Shown one piece after another: positions 15,486 to 24,576 of a stretch of DNA of 25,376 nucleotides; position 1 is the stretch's first letter, and each line of letters begins with the position of its first letter. The translations under genes were made by a program, and so were the position numbers. The notes beneath the pieces were generated by a model that saw only the letters and a program-made list of their open reading frames with translations, was not told the DNA's origin and searched no databases. This stretch comes from DSAR01 sp034437315 (lineage in GTDB: Bacteria; Chloroflexota; Anaerolineae; B4-G1): contig DAOTUC010000086.1 in the NCBI GenBank assembly GCA_034437315.1, positions 1-25,376 on the forward strand, read 5' to 3'.

Positions 15486-16622
15486 ATGCATAGAGAAGAG
15501 AATCACACGACCGAATCCGATCTCCAAAAAAGATGGCAGGCGATAGCCAAGCCTATGAAGACTATTTTGACGCCCTTTTTAGCTGTCTTCACAGCCCTTG
15601 TGCTAGGGGGATTGATTATTTTAACAGCCGGCGGAGATCCCATCACAGCCTATCGGGGCCTATATGAGGGCGCGTTTGGCTCACTCAACGCCTTAAGCGA
15701 GACGACGGTGTGGGCCACCCCCTACATCTTCGCCGGTCTGGCGGTCGCTTTGGCCTTCAAGGGTGGACTGTTCAACATTGGCGCCGAAGGTCAGTTGGCG
15801 CTAGGCGCTGTGGCCTCCGCCTGGATGGGGTATGGATTACTAGAACGTGGCATTGAATTGCCGACCCTGCTCCATCTTCCATTGGCCATCGGCGCCGGGA
15901 TGTTGGCCGGCGCAATTTGGGGAGCGATCCCCGGTTGGCTCAAGGCCCGCACGGGCGGTCACGAGGTCATCAATACCATTATGATGAACTACATCGCCTT
16001 GAACGTCACCAGTTTTCTGCTCAATGGGCCGATGAAGGATCCCAACCCGCTCAACGTCGTGGCCCGGACGCCAAAAATTGCCGAGAGCGCGCGTATTACA
16101 CAGATTTTGCCGGGATTGCGCTTTCATTGGGGGTTTCCACTCGCTCTATTGACAGCGGGGATCGTCTGGTGGTTTCTCCAAAAAACCACGTGGGGATTTG
16201 AAATCCGGACCGTCGGAGCGAACCCGGACGCAGCCAAGTACGCCGGGGTCAATGTGACGCGCACGATTGTGCTGGCAATGATGCTATCTGGGATATTGGC
16301 CGGTTTAGCCGGCGCAATCGAAGTCACCGGCCTCAACTATCGACATGAGTTAGGGTTTTCAGTCGGTTATGGTTTTGACGCCATCGCTATTGCGCTCCTG
16401 GGTAAAACACATCCGCTAGGTGTGGTCCTATCGGCGTTATTGTGGGGCGCTATGCGCAATGGGGCGACGCGCATGCAGTTTTTGACCCAAATTCCCGTGG
16501 ACGTGATATCGGTCATCCAGGCGCTCATTTTGCTACTCGTAGCCGCCGACGCGATCATTCGATGGCTCTATCGTATCCGCGCCAAGGAGGAAAAATTAGT
16601 GCTGACGCGAGGATGGGGGTAA
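15486..16622 (+). CDS. Nucleoside-type ABC permease (YufP/NupP-like)
   Basis: A 378-residue polytopic permease of the BPD_transp_2 family, one of the two membrane subunits of the importer. Family signatures are LNALSETTVWATPYIFAGLAVALAFKGGLFNIGAEGQ in the front half, GGHEVINTIMMNYIA, the loop EIRTVGANPDAAKYAGVNV that corresponds to the ATPase-contact region, and SVGYGFDAIAIALLGK near the end. A hydrophilic N-terminus of about 24 residues precedes the first helix. TAGGAGT lies upstream of the ATG. It is 4 bp ahead of the second permease. Confidence 0.92.
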   Translation: MHREENHTTESDLQKRWQAIAKPMKTILTPFLAVFTALVLGGLIILTAGGDPITAYRGLYEGAFGSLNALSETTVWATPYIFAGLAVALAFKGGLFNIGAEGQLALGAVASAWMGYGLLERGIELPTLLHLPLAIGAGMLAGAIWGAIPGWLKARTGGHEVINTIMMNYIALNVTSFLLNGPMKDPNPLNVVARTPKIAESARITQILPGLRFHWGFPLALLTAGIVWWFLQKTTWGFEIRTVGANPDAAKYAGVNVTRTIVLAMMLSGILAGLAGAIEVTGLNYRHELGFSVGYGFDAIAIALLGKTHPLGVVLSALLWGAMRNGATRMQFLTQIPVDVISVIQALILLLVAADAIIRWLYRIRAKEEKLVLTRGWG

Positions 16623-16626
16623 AGCT

Positions 16627-17697
16627 ATGGATTGGCGACGTTTGGGATTTATCACGATTATCATTTTAGCGTTAATCGCCGTCGTTGTCTTGATCGGCGG
16701 CGGCGAGGTAAACCCGGTGATAATCGTCGTGAGTATGCTGGCGACCACCATCGCGGTGGCGACGCCGTTGACGCTGGGCGCATTATGCGGCATCTACTGC
16801 GAACGGGCCGGCGTGGTAAACATCGGTATTGAGGGGATGATGCTCGCCTCCGCCTTTTTTGGCTGGTTTGGAGCTGTCTATATGAACACAATTCTAGAAC
16901 TGGCCCCATTGCCCAGCTTATTGATAGGCGTATTTGTCGCTATACTCACCGGGGGGCTGTTGGGTTTGTTGCACGCGGTGCTTTCGGTCACGTATAAAGT
17001 AGACCAGATCATCGGTGGGACAGTCATCAACATCCTGGCTATCGGCGTCTCCGGTTTTCTAAATCGCCAGCTGTTTTTCGAGGAGGGGAGCGTTTTCGGG
17101 GGACAAGTGCCTCACGCGCCTGGCGTCCTGCCCCGCCTTGGCGTCCCTTTCCTCACCGATATACCCCTCATCGGACGAGTTTTCGAACAACAGCCGATTG
17201 CGATCGTAGCTGTGCTCCTGGTGATCCTCACCCACTTTATTCTGTTCAACACACGTTGGGGATTGCGCACGCGGGCCGTGGGCGAGCATCCCCGGGCGGC
17301 CGACACTGTCGGTATCAACGTCTACTTTATGCGCTATGCCAACGTCATCATCGGCGGAATGATCGCCGGATTGGGAGGCGCCTACTTCACCCTGGAATCG
17401 GTGCCTTCATTCGAACCGCTGATGACGAATGGACGGGGTTTTATCGCCCTGGCGGCGATGATCTTTGGCAACTGGTCGCCTTTCGGTTCGTGGGCCGCGG
17501 CTTTAGTCTTTGGCGTGGCCCAAGCGCTCCAGATCAACCTCCAATTTTTCCGGGATCAGATTCCGTCGCAATGGGCTTTCCTACAACAGGCCTACATCGT
17601 GGGATTGATCCCCTATGTACTGACTATGGTTATTTTAACCGGCATCATCGGGAAAACCACGCCCCCGGCGGCCGACGGTGTGCCCTACGAGAAGTGA
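16627..17697 (+). CDS. Nucleoside-type ABC permease (YufQ/NupQ-like)
   Basis: Second membrane subunit, 356 residues, also BPD_transp_2 and paralogous to the preceding permease. Visible family stretches are ATPLTLGALCGIYCERAGVVNIGIEGMM (about 45-72), YKVDQIIGGTVINILA, the loop LRTRAVGEHPRAADTVGINV that should meet the ATPase, and GRGFIALAAMIFGNWSPFG. The last 15 residues are hydrophilic and cytoplasmic. The ATG at 16627 follows a G-rich run (GGGGG), a workable Shine-Dalgarno. It is co-transcribed with its neighbours. Confidence 0.92.
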   Translation: MDWRRLGFITIIILALIAVVVLIGGGEVNPVIIVVSMLATTIAVATPLTLGALCGIYCERAGVVNIGIEGMMLASAFFGWFGAVYMNTILELAPLPSLLIGVFVAILTGGLLGLLHAVLSVTYKVDQIIGGTVINILAIGVSGFLNRQLFFEEGSVFGGQVPHAPGVLPRLGVPFLTDIPLIGRVFEQQPIAIVAVLLVILTHFILFNTRWGLRTRAVGEHPRAADTVGINVYFMRYANVIIGGMIAGLGGAYFTLESVPSFEPLMTNGRGFIALAAMIFGNWSPFGSWAAALVFGVAQALQINLQFFRDQIPSQWAFLQQAYIVGLIPYVLTMVILTGIIGKTTPPAADGVPYEK

Positions 17698-17706
17698 TGG
17701 TGAGAA

Positions 17707-19260
17707 ATGATCGCGAGAAATGAGCGATTGATGATGGCAAAAGAAAAAGTGCTTCAGGTCAAAGGCGTCACAAAACAGTTCCCTGGCGTCTTGGCGAATG
17801 ATAACGTCAATTATGAATTACACAAAGGGGAAATTCACGCCCTGCTGGGCGAAAATGGCGCGGGCAAGACCACTTTGATGAACATCATTTACGGTTTGTA
17901 CGAAGCAGACGCGGGAGAGGTTTTCCTCAACGGCGAAGCGGTGAATATCGGCAATCCTAACGACGCGATTGCGTATGGCATCGGGATGGTTCACCAGCAC
18001 TTCATGCTCATTCCGGTCTTTACCGTGGCGGAGAACATCATGTTGGGCGCCGAAGAGGTGCGCGGCTTGACGCTCGACCAGCGCAGCGTCGTTGAGCGAG
18101 TGCGCGAGTTATCGAAACAGTATGGATTGAAGGTAGACCCACGCGCCTACGTCCAAGATCTATCTGTCGGCGTGCAACAACGTGTGGAGATCGTCAAAGC
18201 ACTATATCGAGACGCGGATATATTGATCCTCGACGAGCCAACCGCTGTACTTACGCCCCAGGAGGTGCAGGATCTCTTTCGCATTATGCGAGAGTTGACC
18301 GAGCAGGGCGTCTCGATCATCTTCATCACGCACAAGCTCAAGGAAGTGTTAACCATAGCGGATCGGATTACCGTGATGCGGGCCGGGCAGACGGTGGGCA
18401 CTGTCACACCACAAGAGACGGACGAGGCCCAGTTGGCTGCTATGATGGTTGGACGCGAGGTGATCCTCAAAGTTCACAAAGAGCCAGCTCAACCGGGCGA
18501 GGAAGTGCTCGAAATCGATACCCTGCGCGTCCTCGACGAGCGAGCTGTTGAGGCGGTGCGGGGTATATCGCTCTCGGTGCGGGCCGGCGAGATCCTGGGC
18601 ATCGCCGGCGTGCAGGGTAACGGTCAATCAGAACTGGTCGAGGCGATCACGGGATTGCGCTCAGTGAAGAGCGGCGCAATTTCGATAGCCAATCGGGACG
18701 TAACAGGGTGTTCGCCGCGTCTCATTATCGAGACCGGTATGGCGCACATCCCTGAAGATCGTCAGCGCTATGGGCTTGTCCTGTCATATCCAGTCACCGA
18801 TAACATGGTTTTGTGCACCTATTACCGCCCACCGTTCGCCCAACACAACGTGCTTGATCACCAGGCGATCGACAAAAATGGACGGCGATTGGTGGAGGAA
18901 TTTGATGTACGCACTCCCAGCCCATACGTACCTACTTCCAAACTATCCGGCGGAAATCAGCAAAAAGTCATCGTCGCGCGAGAGCTCTCACGCCCAATCG
19001 AATTATTGATTGCCAACCAACCGACGCGGGGATTGGACGTTGGGTCCATCGAGTACATCCACCGGGAAATCATCAAAATGCGCGATGCTGGTTGTGCGGT
19101 TCTGCTGGTCTCGGCCGAGTTGGATGAAATTATGGCCCTTTCGGACCGCGTCGCTGTGATGTACAACGGACAAATTATGGATGTGTTGCCAATAGAAGAT
19201 GCAAACAAGAGGAAATTGGGGCTTTTGATGGCCGGGTCAAAGGGTGGGGTGGGGGGATAA
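17707..19260 (+). CDS. Nucleoside-type ABC ATPase, two ABC domains (YufO/NupO-like)
   Basis: A 517-residue double ATPase that powers the two permeases. The first domain is complete: GENGAGKT (48-55), signature LSVGVQQ (152-158), Walker B ILILDEP (172-178). The second has the family's usual altered Walker A (GVQGNGQS, 301-308), signature LSGGNQQ (413-419) and LLIANQPTRGLDVG (433-446). That degeneracy is normal for RbsA/YufO-type proteins and is not decay. Start choice is uncertain: the ATG at 17707 has only GGTGAG close before it, and ATGs at 17731 and 17734 also fit. In B. subtilis the ATPase gene precedes the permeases, whereas here it is last. The unit is a full importer: receptor, two permeases, ATPase. 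Confidence 0.93.
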   Translation: MIARNERLMMAKEKVLQVKGVTKQFPGVLANDNVNYELHKGEIHALLGENGAGKTTLMNIIYGLYEADAGEVFLNGEAVNIGNPNDAIAYGIGMVHQHFMLIPVFTVAENIMLGAEEVRGLTLDQRSVVERVRELSKQYGLKVDPRAYVQDLSVGVQQRVEIVKALYRDADILILDEPTAVLTPQEVQDLFRIMRELTEQGVSIIFITHKLKEVLTIADRITVMRAGQTVGTVTPQETDEAQLAAMMVGREVILKVHKEPAQPGEEVLEIDTLRVLDERAVEAVRGISLSVRAGEILGIAGVQGNGQSELVEAITGLRSVKSGAISIANRDVTGCSPRLIIETGMAHIPEDRQRYGLVLSYPVTDNMVLCTYYRPPFAQHNVLDHQAIDKNGRRLVEEFDVRTPSPYVPTSKLSGGNQQKVIVARELSRPIELLIANQPTRGLDVGSIEYIHREIIKMRDAGCAVLLVSAELDEIMALSDRVAVMYNGQIMDVLPIEDANKRKLGLLMAGSKGGVGG

Positions 19261-19272
19261 CCAACGCTTTCT

Positions 19273-22200
19273 ATGATAACCACCTTGGGTAAAGAAGTCA
19301 AAGTCGGCGTGGGACGATTGGGCGCCTGGATGCTTATCCTGATGCTCCTAAGCCTGTGCGTCCAGGCTTGCAGCCAAACGGAAACCGTAAGCCCGGAAAG
19401 CAGCCCATCGTCAACTAATGAGACGCTTGAGACGCTTCCGAGCAGCACGCCCACGCGTGTGATCAGCCCATCCTTCGTCGCAGTGGAACCCACCGACGCA
19501 CCGCAGATTGAGGTTTTACCCCTCGTCACCCCGTCTCCAACCATTCAAGCGACCTCATTCCCAGATGAGCAAGAGATCGTGCACGTTGTACAACACGCTG
19601 TAGATCACGCTGTCGTGAACCAAGCGCCCGAATCCGGACATTGGGTCGCCCATCCGATTGACGGCGCATTTACCGCGTCAGGCGCTCCAGAACGTGAAGC
19701 CAGGGAACGCCTGGCATTAGTAGGCAACATCGGCGACGAGGACGAGATCCGCTGGGTCATCGTCGAGCGTGTCGATGGTGAGGATGACGGGCGGCTGATC
19801 GGTGTCTCGGAATGGTTAGGGGCCGGCTTTGACGCGCCGCCGCCATTCTACCTGCCGCCGAGCGTCACCGACTTTGACCGGGATGGGCGACAGGAAATAA
19901 TCAACCATTACTATCGCATGCGGGGCGGATTGGAGACCGGCGCCGATACGATTTATCGTTGGGATGGTCAGCAATTGGCGCGAATATGGCAAATTACGCG
20001 AATAATCGACAATTTACAGGCGGACAGCGCCTTCGTGACCCAGCCATATCGCCAGGCCTACCGGGCTGATTGGAACTGGCTGGGGAACAGCATTATCGTA
20101 AGCGAAACGGTCCGCTTCTACCCCGAAGCGGTGCAGGGCAGTTTGGAATCGGAAGCCAATCCGAATCTGCTGGGCGAGGAGAGTTGGCGACGACAATTCT
20201 GTTGGGATCAAACGGCGTTGCGGCCCTGCGCGCCCACAGGGCCAGCGGGCGTATTTGCTTACACCGTCCTGGGCGATCTGTGGTTGTGGCAGAACCACAG
20301 ATCGCACCCTTTGGGAGATGCGCGAAACGTGATCGACTTTCAATGGTCCCCGGATGGGGAACATTTGGCCTGGGCAAGTCGTCCGGGGGCTGACGACGAT
20401 GCTAAGAATGCCAATCATGATGGCGATGATGGCAACGAGGACAATCTGCCGGCGACTGTGTTGGGCGTTTACGAGTTAGAGACGGGCGAGATTCGGCGCT
20501 TCCAGACGAGAGGGACGCTTGAACGCTTGTTTTGGCTGCCCGACGGTCGTTTGGCGTTGGCTTACACACAATTGGGCGCTTCTGTAGACACCGACGACGC
20601 CGGAAAATCTGTCACGTCAAGTGAACAGATGGAAGACTACTCGGTCGTTTTCCTTGATCCTGAGTCCGGGCAAATATCGACCGTGTCTGGGTCTGGCGTT
20701 CCCGCCGGGGCGTTTTCTCCAGATGGTCAGCGTGTCATATACGAGGAGGAAAGCGCGCTCTACATTTACGACTTAAAACAGGAGGAAACGAGACTTCTCG
20801 TGTCAGGCCTGGAGCACATATCGCCGGTGTGGTCCCCGCGGGGCGATTGGATCGCCTATCATCTGTCGTACGGCGGATTATCGTGGCCGGCCATCGTCTC
20901 TCCCAATGAACGAGATCCGTTGGCGGCGTCCGATCTTTTGACTGATTTTGACGAGCGAGCAGGGGCGCAGCTTCGATTGGCCTGGTCAATCGACGGCACT
21001 CAATTGGCCGTTCTCGTTTACAACCCACGGTTGCCCGATGAACCGGCCAATCTCTACATCGCCCAGTCGCCGCCAGATAGCGGAGGCTATGCCGCCAACC
21101 TGGATTGGGAATTGGTGTGGCAAACAGCGGGCGTGACGCAATTGGGCGAACTGCTCTGGTCATGGGCCGGCGATCGCATTGCGTTGACCTTTAATCGAGA
21201 AGTTTGGGACATATCAACTGCCGGTGAATCAAAAGGACGGGCGACAAAGCGACGAGAGTTCTCCATACCGCATATGACCTGGTCAACGCTGGCCTGGGCG
21301 CCCGATGATAGCGGCTTCATCGTCAGCCTGGCGTGGGACGACAATGAGCGGCTTTTCTGGATTCCTAAAAAAGACGATGACGCCGATAGCGCCAGAGACG
21401 ATATTGAAACTGAAGACGACGTGGGGGTCGACAACGATTATATCGTGCCGCTCCTGGCCGATTCGACCGGCTCAGTGCGCTGGTCGTCGCAGATTGTAGA
21501 ATCGGAACGAGAACTGGAGATGGTTTTCATTGATTATACCTCTGAAGATCCGGTATTCCACTTTACGCGCGGGGGAGAGACAGACATCATAATCTCCGCA
21601 AAGGGCGACGTTTCCTCCGATAGCTCGTTCCAGATAAGCGGCGATCGAATATATTACAACTACCGTTACGCCCATCGCCTGGGTGGGGCGTCCCTGGTCG
21701 TGCCCGATCGAGGCGGCGATTGCCACTCGCCGGTCGTGAGCGCCGATGGTCAGAAATTAGCCTGGATATGTGATGGCAGCCCGCCCAATTGGTCAGCCCT
21801 GGTCGATCACACAGCCGAGATTCCCTTCCATCTGATCATAACGGACGACGAGGGAAAAAATGAGCGCGAGGTATGGACGCACGTGGAGACCGGGCCGGAT
21901 TATCGAAGTTTCAGACCGATGGGCTGGCGCGACGATGGGGAGGTCATCTACCTTTCACAACCCAAGTACGGCGCGGCTCAGACCCATTTAGATTACAATC
22001 CGGGAGTTATGGCCTTCAATCTAAACAGCGGTGAAATGGAGCAAATTGGCGACCTGGAAGGGGCTTACGACGCCCGCGTGAGTTCAGACGGCGCTTGGCT
22101 CATTCAGTCCAAGACAGAGACGCGATCAGAGGGAGAGAGAGTTCAGATTCAATTGAGATCGCTGGTCAACGACTTCGAGCGCCCAATCGCCAGCGCGGAA

Positions 22201-22524
22201 GGGGCGACGATCGCCGGCGATTTCTCATTCTCACCCCGGGACAAATGGGTGGCGTGGCGGGAGTGGGTCCAAGCCACCGGCGGGTCGATACTCCTCGTTC
22301 GCGCGATGCGTTTGCCAGACGGCGAAGCAATAACCATCTGTGGAGACATCGAAGACGCCGCCCCAAAGATAGGCGGTTGGTTGCGAGAAGGTGAATTGGT
22401 GATGGTCTATCCAGTGCGGCCGGACGGCACAGGTGGGCATAGCGCATCCATTGTCTTGCCGAACGTTGGCCAAGGCGCCGTTTTCTCTCCTCACTCATTC
22501 ATCGGCGTGCTAGGGAGAGATTGA
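19273..22524 (+). CDS. Large propeller-repeat (TolB/PD40-like) lipoprotein
   Basis: A 1083-residue secreted protein. It begins with a signal peptide and a lipobox-like VQAC (lipid cysteine at 33), then a Ser/Thr/Pro-rich linker to about residue 95. Residues about 140-300 form a domain with the calcium-loop-like DFDRDGRQEI (200-209). From about 340 on there are repeated propeller motifs: WSPDGEHLAW, FSPDGQRVIY, WSPRGDWIAY, WSIDGTQLAV, WAPDDSGFIV, VSADGQKLAW, VSSDGAWLIQ, FSPRDKWVAW. These suggest one or two beta-propellers exposed on the cell surface. Two very acidic loops (about 373-392 and 699-720) interrupt the repeats. There is no catalytic signature. The ATG at 19273 lacks a clear Shine-Dalgarno, but the next internal ATG (residue 20) would remove the positively charged start of the signal. 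It starts 12 bp after the ATPase gene, so may be in its operon. Function unknown. Confidence 0.8.
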   Translation: MITTLGKEVKVGVGRLGAWMLILMLLSLCVQACSQTETVSPESSPSSTNETLETLPSSTPTRVISPSFVAVEPTDAPQIEVLPLVTPSPTIQATSFPDEQEIVHVVQHAVDHAVVNQAPESGHWVAHPIDGAFTASGAPEREARERLALVGNIGDEDEIRWVIVERVDGEDDGRLIGVSEWLGAGFDAPPPFYLPPSVTDFDRDGRQEIINHYYRMRGGLETGADTIYRWDGQQLARIWQITRIIDNLQADSAFVTQPYRQAYRADWNWLGNSIIVSETVRFYPEAVQGSLESEANPNLLGEESWRRQFCWDQTALRPCAPTGPAGVFAYTVLGDLWLWQNHRSHPLGDARNVIDFQWSPDGEHLAWASRPGADDDAKNANHDGDDGNEDNLPATVLGVYELETGEIRRFQTRGTLERLFWLPDGRLALAYTQLGASVDTDDAGKSVTSSEQMEDYSVVFLDPESGQISTVSGSGVPAGAFSPDGQRVIYEEESALYIYDLKQEETRLLVSGLEHISPVWSPRGDWIAYHLSYGGLSWPAIVSPNERDPLAASDLLTDFDERAGAQLRLAWSIDGTQLAVLVYNPRLPDEPANLYIAQSPPDSGGYAANLDWELVWQTAGVTQLGELLWSWAGDRIALTFNREVWDISTAGESKGRATKRREFSIPHMTWSTLAWAPDDSGFIVSLAWDDNERLFWIPKKDDDADSARDDIETEDDVGVDNDYIVPLLADSTGSVRWSSQIVESERELEMVFIDYTSEDPVFHFTRGGETDIIISAKGDVSSDSSFQISGDRIYYNYRYAHRLGGASLVVPDRGGDCHSPVVSADGQKLAWICDGSPPNWSALVDHTAEIPFHLIITDDEGKNEREVWTHVETGPDYRSFRPMGWRDDGEVIYLSQPKYGAAQTHLDYNPGVMAFNLNSGEMEQIGDLEGAYDARVSSDGAWLIQSKTETRSEGERVQIQLRSLVNDFERPIASAEGATIAGDFSFSPRDKWVAWREWVQATGGSILLVRAMRLPDGEAITICGDIEDAAPKIGGWLREGELVMVYPVRPDGTGGHSASIVLPNVGQGAVFSPHSFIGVLGRD

Positions 22525-22695
22525 TTGACCGTGGAACTTGACGCGCCAATTGCACCAATGCCGGCTTTATCAATTAGTTATGTCAAGTAGATGTCATATA
22601 GAACGCCTACTTTACATAATATTTCTAGTCGGAAGTTGATCGGGGCCCAAATACAAATTCAAACCCACGGTCGGTTTAGACTCGTAATATCTAAC

Positions 22696-22723
22696 TTGAC
22701 ACCTTAGCAGCCTAAGATATAAT
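22696..22723 (+). promoter_or_regulatory. Consensus sigma70 promoter of the S1-domain gene
   Basis: TTGACA (22696-22701) and TATAAT (22718-22723), both perfect, are 16 bp apart. Transcription would start near 22730, about 43 bases before the GTG at 22773. The rest of the 22525-22695 gap is AT-rich; apart from a loose ACTTGAC/GTCAAGT pair (22536-22542, 22582-22588) I see nothing in it. Confidence 0.85.
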
Positions 22724-22772
22724 GCTCTGGTTAAAAAATCGAACAGCTAGTGGATAATAATAGGAGTTTCGT

Positions 22773-23468
22773 GTGACAGAAGAACAAGTACAATCACAAT
22801 CCATCCAAGATCTCAAACCCAAAATGCAACTCAACGGCGTTGTGAAAGAGACTTATCTTTACGGCGCGGTCGTTGACCTGGGGCTGGAATACGATGGGAT
22901 GGTGCATATCTCTCAGCTTTCACCTAAGCGCGTCAATCGCGTGGCGGACGTCGTCGAACCTGGCGATGACGTGACTGTCTGGGTCACCGACATCAAGCCG
23001 AGCAAAGGCCGTATTGGCCTGACAATGGTCAAGCCGCCCGATGTCACCTGGTCTGAGTTGAAAGATGGGCAGGTCTACACCGGCAGCGTGACCCGTCTAG
23101 AATCCTATGGCGCGTTCATCGACATTGGCGCTGAACGGCCTGGATTACTACACGTAAGAGAGATGTCCTCAGGTTACGTGCGCCACCCCTCGGAATTGGT
23201 CAGCCTCGGCGAAGATGTGGAAGTCCGAGTCGTCAAAGTCGACCGGCGTCGACATCGAATTGACCTGAGTATGCTGGACATCCACGAAGCGGTCATGGAT
23301 GCAATGGACGACAACGAGGAACCAACGCAGACTGCGATGGAGGTCGCTCTGCAACAAGCGAGATCACGTAAGCGCACCCGTGAGCGCCGGGGCAAGCGTA
23401 AGCAGCAGCCTGATCTTTCTGAGCGAGAGGACATCCTGGCGCGTACGCTCAAGGAACACGCAAAATAG
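22773..23468 (+). CDS. Protein with two S1 RNA-binding domains and a basic tail
   Basis: A 231-residue cytoplasmic protein. Two S1 (OB-fold) domains are seen at about 16-86 (VVKETYLYGAVVDLGLEYDGMVHISQLS) and 96-168 (YTGSVTRLESYGAFIDIGAERPGLLHVREM), followed by an acidic-rich linker and a strongly basic stretch at 197-211 (RSRKRTRERRGKRK). S1 domains bind single-stranded RNA. The protein is much shorter than ribosomal protein S1 (RpsA, four to six domains) and resembles short S1 proteins thought to act in translation or RNA decay. The basic tail could add RNA or ribosome contacts. The start is GTG with TAGGAG upstream. It has its own consensus promoter, suggesting steady strong expression. The next gene is convergent. 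Confidence 0.88.
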   Translation: MTEEQVQSQSIQDLKPKMQLNGVVKETYLYGAVVDLGLEYDGMVHISQLSPKRVNRVADVVEPGDDVTVWVTDIKPSKGRIGLTMVKPPDVTWSELKDGQVYTGSVTRLESYGAFIDIGAERPGLLHVREMSSGYVRHPSELVSLGEDVEVRVVKVDRRRHRIDLSMLDIHEAVMDAMDDNEEPTQTAMEVALQQARSRKRTRERRGKRKQQPDLSEREDILARTLKEHAK

Positions 23469-23487
23469 TTTGTCGCCCTTTACCACC

Positions 23488-23510
23488 CCGCCAAATTGCC
23501 AAATTGGCGG
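23488..23510. terminator. Hairpin between convergent genes
   Basis: CCGCCAA (23488-23494) pairs with TTGGCGG (23504-23510). After an A-A mismatch, TT/AA pairs extend it around the loop GCC. It lies 20 bp after the S1 gene stop and 14 bp before the end of the opposite-strand gene. It lacks a long T-run on either side, so terminator function is probable but not clear-cut. Confidence 0.5.
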
Positions 23511-23523
23511 TTAATGGTTATCA

Positions 23524-24528
23524 TTAATCATTATCGACGGTCCTGCGCACGGCGCGGATGTTTGAATCGGGGGCTACAATAGGGGTCACGCACCCCGTCC
23601 CGAGGATAAAGCGTCGCCCGTCAGTCTGTTTGATGCTGTCCGCGGCTTGCGCACGTGCGTCGTCTGGATCGCCGCGCACCATCACTTCCCATTGCTGGAT
23701 CCCGCCGCACACCGCCCCCTCGAATCGTTTCTGGGCTTCGGCCAACGTTGGCTTTGTCTCCCGGTCGTGCCAATTGATAACCTGAACCGGATAGTCAGCC
23801 AAAAGGTCGAACATGACGTCTGCCCCATGCAGGTGCAACACGTTGAGCCACAACGATTTCGCCGGTTTAAGGGCCTGCTCATCATATGGCGCGCCAAATG
23901 TGAGGTATTCCTCCTCGTTGAGCAGGCTGTATTGGGCGTGCTGTACAGCATAAAACACCCCGGCCGCGCCCGTCTCAATCACCGCCTCGATAAAGTGGAC
24001 GATAGACTGCGTGATGGTCTGCAAGCCTGCGTGGAGCGCTTCGGGGTAGCGTCGCAGGTGAACGAGCAGATTTTCTCGTCCGACCAGGTTCTTGGCCTGG
24101 GCCAGGGGGCTGAAAATCGTCTGAATGAACGGGGTCTCGCCTCCCAATTCCTCGGCGATCAGGCGAAGGCACTGTAATTGCGCGCCTAACCCGCCTTGTG
24201 TGGGGTCTAATACCTGGAGCTTGCGCCAATCGTCGGGGGATTGAATCGGGCGATAGGTGTATTCGCGGGTTCCTTCCAAATTTCCTACCCATCTGTCACG
24301 GGCGCCCCAATCTGCCAGACAAAAACTACTCGCCGGGGTCACCTTGACAAAATCGAAATCGTAACGTCGTTGAAAGGCCACCGTCGCTCTGGATAGATCC
24401 TGCGGGCGGTAATCGTCCCCGGGAAAATGGCGCCACAGCGCGACCGGCGGCCGATCCAATTGATCCCCCCTAATCGCCGCTCTCAAACGTTCCTCTTTCG
24501 TCATACCCGCTTTCGTCATACCAACCAT
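23524..24528 (-). CDS. Uroporphyrinogen decarboxylase superfamily protein, probably methyltransferase-type
   Basis: A 334-residue TIM-barrel protein of the URO-D superfamily (COG0407), which contains HemE and the cobalamin/coenzyme M methyltransferases MtaA and MtbA. It starts with KEERLRAAIRGDQLDRPPVALWRHFPGDD, while HemE would have the PVWxMRQAGR signature here, so heme synthesis is unlikely. The VLHLHGADVM stretch (H232, H234) and GTGCVTPIVAPDSNI (C313) fall where MtaA-type enzymes carry their zinc ligands His-x-Cys and Cys; here the middle one is His. A metal-dependent methyl or alkyl transfer role is possible but not shown. The ATG at 24528 has GGAG eight bases upstream. ATGs at 24519 and 24504 arose by or remain from a short duplication. 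No corrinoid protein gene is adjacent. Confidence 0.8.
   Translation of the reverse strand: MVGMTKAGMTKEERLRAAIRGDQLDRPPVALWRHFPGDDYRPQDLSRATVAFQRRYDFDFVKVTPASSFCLADWGARDRWVGNLEGTREYTYRPIQSPDDWRKLQVLDPTQGGLGAQLQCLRLIAEELGGETPFIQTIFSPLAQAKNLVGRENLLVHLRRYPEALHAGLQTITQSIVHFIEAVIETGAAGVFYAVQHAQYSLLNEEEYLTFGAPYDEQALKPAKSLWLNVLHLHGADVMFDLLADYPVQVINWHDRETKPTLAEAQKRFEGAVCGGIQQWEVMVRGDPDDARAQAADSIKQTDGRRFILGTGCVTPIVAPDSNIRAVRRTVDND
24495..24522 (-). repeat. 13-bp direct repeat at the start of the URO-D family gene
   Basis: CTTTCGTCATACC occurs at 24495-24507 and again at 24510-24522 (period 15). On the coding strand it duplicates the Met-Thr-Lys start (MTKAGMTKE), leaving two alternative in-frame starts. 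It looks like a recent small duplication at the translation start. Confidence 0.6.
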
Positions 24529-24576
24529 CGATCTTTCTCCTTTCCTGTGCTTATGTCTGGGGTTTTAACTGCACGT

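Noticed and set aside
18605..18632. Second ABC domain of the nucleoside ATPase lacking a standard Walker A
   Set aside because: This altered loop is typical of double-ABC ATPases of the RbsA/YufO type and does not indicate decay.
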